Source: Comamonadaceae bacterium
Lineage (GTDB): Bacteria > Pseudomonadota > Gammaproteobacteria > Burkholderiales > Burkholderiaceae_C
Assembly (NCBI GenBank): GCA_947464665.1
Contig: CANHXV010000106.1
Span: 1-7,018, forward strand
Direction of reading: 5' to 3'
Length of the DNA stretch: 7,018 nt
Below, piece after piece: positions 6,724-7,018 of the stretch. The notes beneath the pieces were generated by a model. It worked only from the letters and a program-made list of their open reading frames with translations, was not told the origin of the DNA and did no database searches. Position 1 is the stretch's first letter. Every line of letters starts with the position of its first letter. The translations under genes and the position numbers were made by a program.

Positions 6724-7018
6724 TTAGCCGCCGATGTAGCTCATCTCAACCTTGCGTTTGGCGCCGCTTGGCGTTGAACCGTTTTCCAATTCAGGTTCTG
6801 ACACTCGAAGTTCAGAATACCGGTCATCTCGTTGCGACCAAATGGCCGCAATGGCCTGCGTGAGGGCGCTTTGATCCAACTCGCTCCGCACCAAAGGTTT
6901 GAGGTCGTAGCCTTGCGAGGCAAACAAACACAAATAGAGTTGTCCTTCGGTGGTCAAGCGCGCGCGGTTGCAATCGCTGCAAAAGGCTTTGGTCACACTG
7001 CTGATGAACCCAATTTCG
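6724..7018 (-). CDS. moaA: GTP 3',8-cyclase MoaA, C-terminal part (5' end outside the window)
   Basis: MoaA is a radical-SAM enzyme that, with MoaC, converts GTP to cyclic pyranopterin monophosphate, the first step of molybdenum cofactor synthesis. About 98 codons are visible. The frame is open to the right edge, reading EIGFISSVTKAFCSDCNRARL, so the GTG at 6996-6994 is internal (the Val of SSVTK), not a start. The C-terminal [4Fe-4S] cluster motif C-x2-C-x13-C, which binds substrate GTP, is complete: FCSDCNRARL followed by LYLCLF. The protein ends in Gly-Gly (EMSYIGG), the conserved tail that enters the active site in this family. The SAM-binding N-terminal cluster lies outside the window. 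It is the most upstream visible gene of the moaA-mobA-moeA cluster, so the promoter must also be outside. Confidence 0.95.
   Translation of the reverse strand, partial: EIGFISSVTKAFCSDCNRARLTTEGQLYLCLFASQGYDLKPLVRSELDQSALTQAIAAIWSQRDDRYSELRVSEPELENGSTPSGAKRKVEMSYIGG

Noticed and set aside
6724..6996. A stand-alone 90-residue protein beginning at the GTG at 6996.
   Set aside because: The frame stays open to the window edge and the upstream residues EIGFISS match MoaA, so this is the end of moaA and not a small separate gene.
1..7018. Mobile elements, CRISPR arrays, tRNA or rRNA genes, or a defence island.
   Set aside because: Almost every base is covered by intact housekeeping or efflux genes, and the only gene-free gap longer than 100 bases (229-381) holds only the terminator, promoter and short repeats described. 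No transposase, long inverted repeat or spaced repeat array was seen.

Overview
The window reads as ordinary chromosomal DNA of a Gram-negative bacterium. The most likely source is a betaproteobacterium of the order Burkholderiales, perhaps a Comamonadaceae relative. This is inference from the style of the efflux adaptor and pump, from the moaA-mobA-moeA order and from moderate, roughly balanced base composition; no rRNA or other taxonomic marker is present. All four complete reading frames are intact and dense, and I see no mobile element, tRNA, rRNA or CRISPR array.

Layout. Positions 1-228 (+) are the 3' end of rnhA (ribonuclease HI), followed by a probable intrinsic terminator. A 153-base gap (229-381) holds that terminator, a candidate promoter and three copies of a short ACTGTT-type direct repeat. 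Next comes a two-gene efflux operon on the + strand: a periplasmic adaptor (382-1707) and a full-length RND-family inner-membrane pump (1694-4780), which overlap by 14 bases. The pump converges on a minus-strand molybdenum cofactor cluster with only 9 bases between the two stop codons, and a perfect 7-bp inverted repeat sits over the pump's stop codon. Reading leftward from the right edge, that cluster is moaA (3' part only, 6724-7018), mobA (6064-6687) and moeA (4790-6067). The mobA stop and moeA start share an ATGA.

How the genes work together. The adaptor and RND pump would form two of the three parts of a proton-driven tripartite exporter. No outer-membrane channel gene and no regulator gene is in the window, so the pump probably borrows a TolC/OprM-type channel encoded elsewhere. 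The adaptor's hairpin tip keeps the R-x3-L-x6-S pattern linked to TolC docking. The minus-strand genes cover the first, a late and the last steps of molybdenum cofactor synthesis: MoaA starts pterin formation from GTP, MoeA inserts molybdenum, and MobA adds GMP to give the guanine-dinucleotide form of the cofactor. rnhA is a housekeeping neighbour with no evident link to either unit.

I found no convincing undescribed system. The observations most worth a second look are small: the triple repeat in front of the efflux operon, the symmetric hairpin between the convergent units, the adaptor's unusual C-terminal tail with its overlap into the pump, and the uncertain mobA start.
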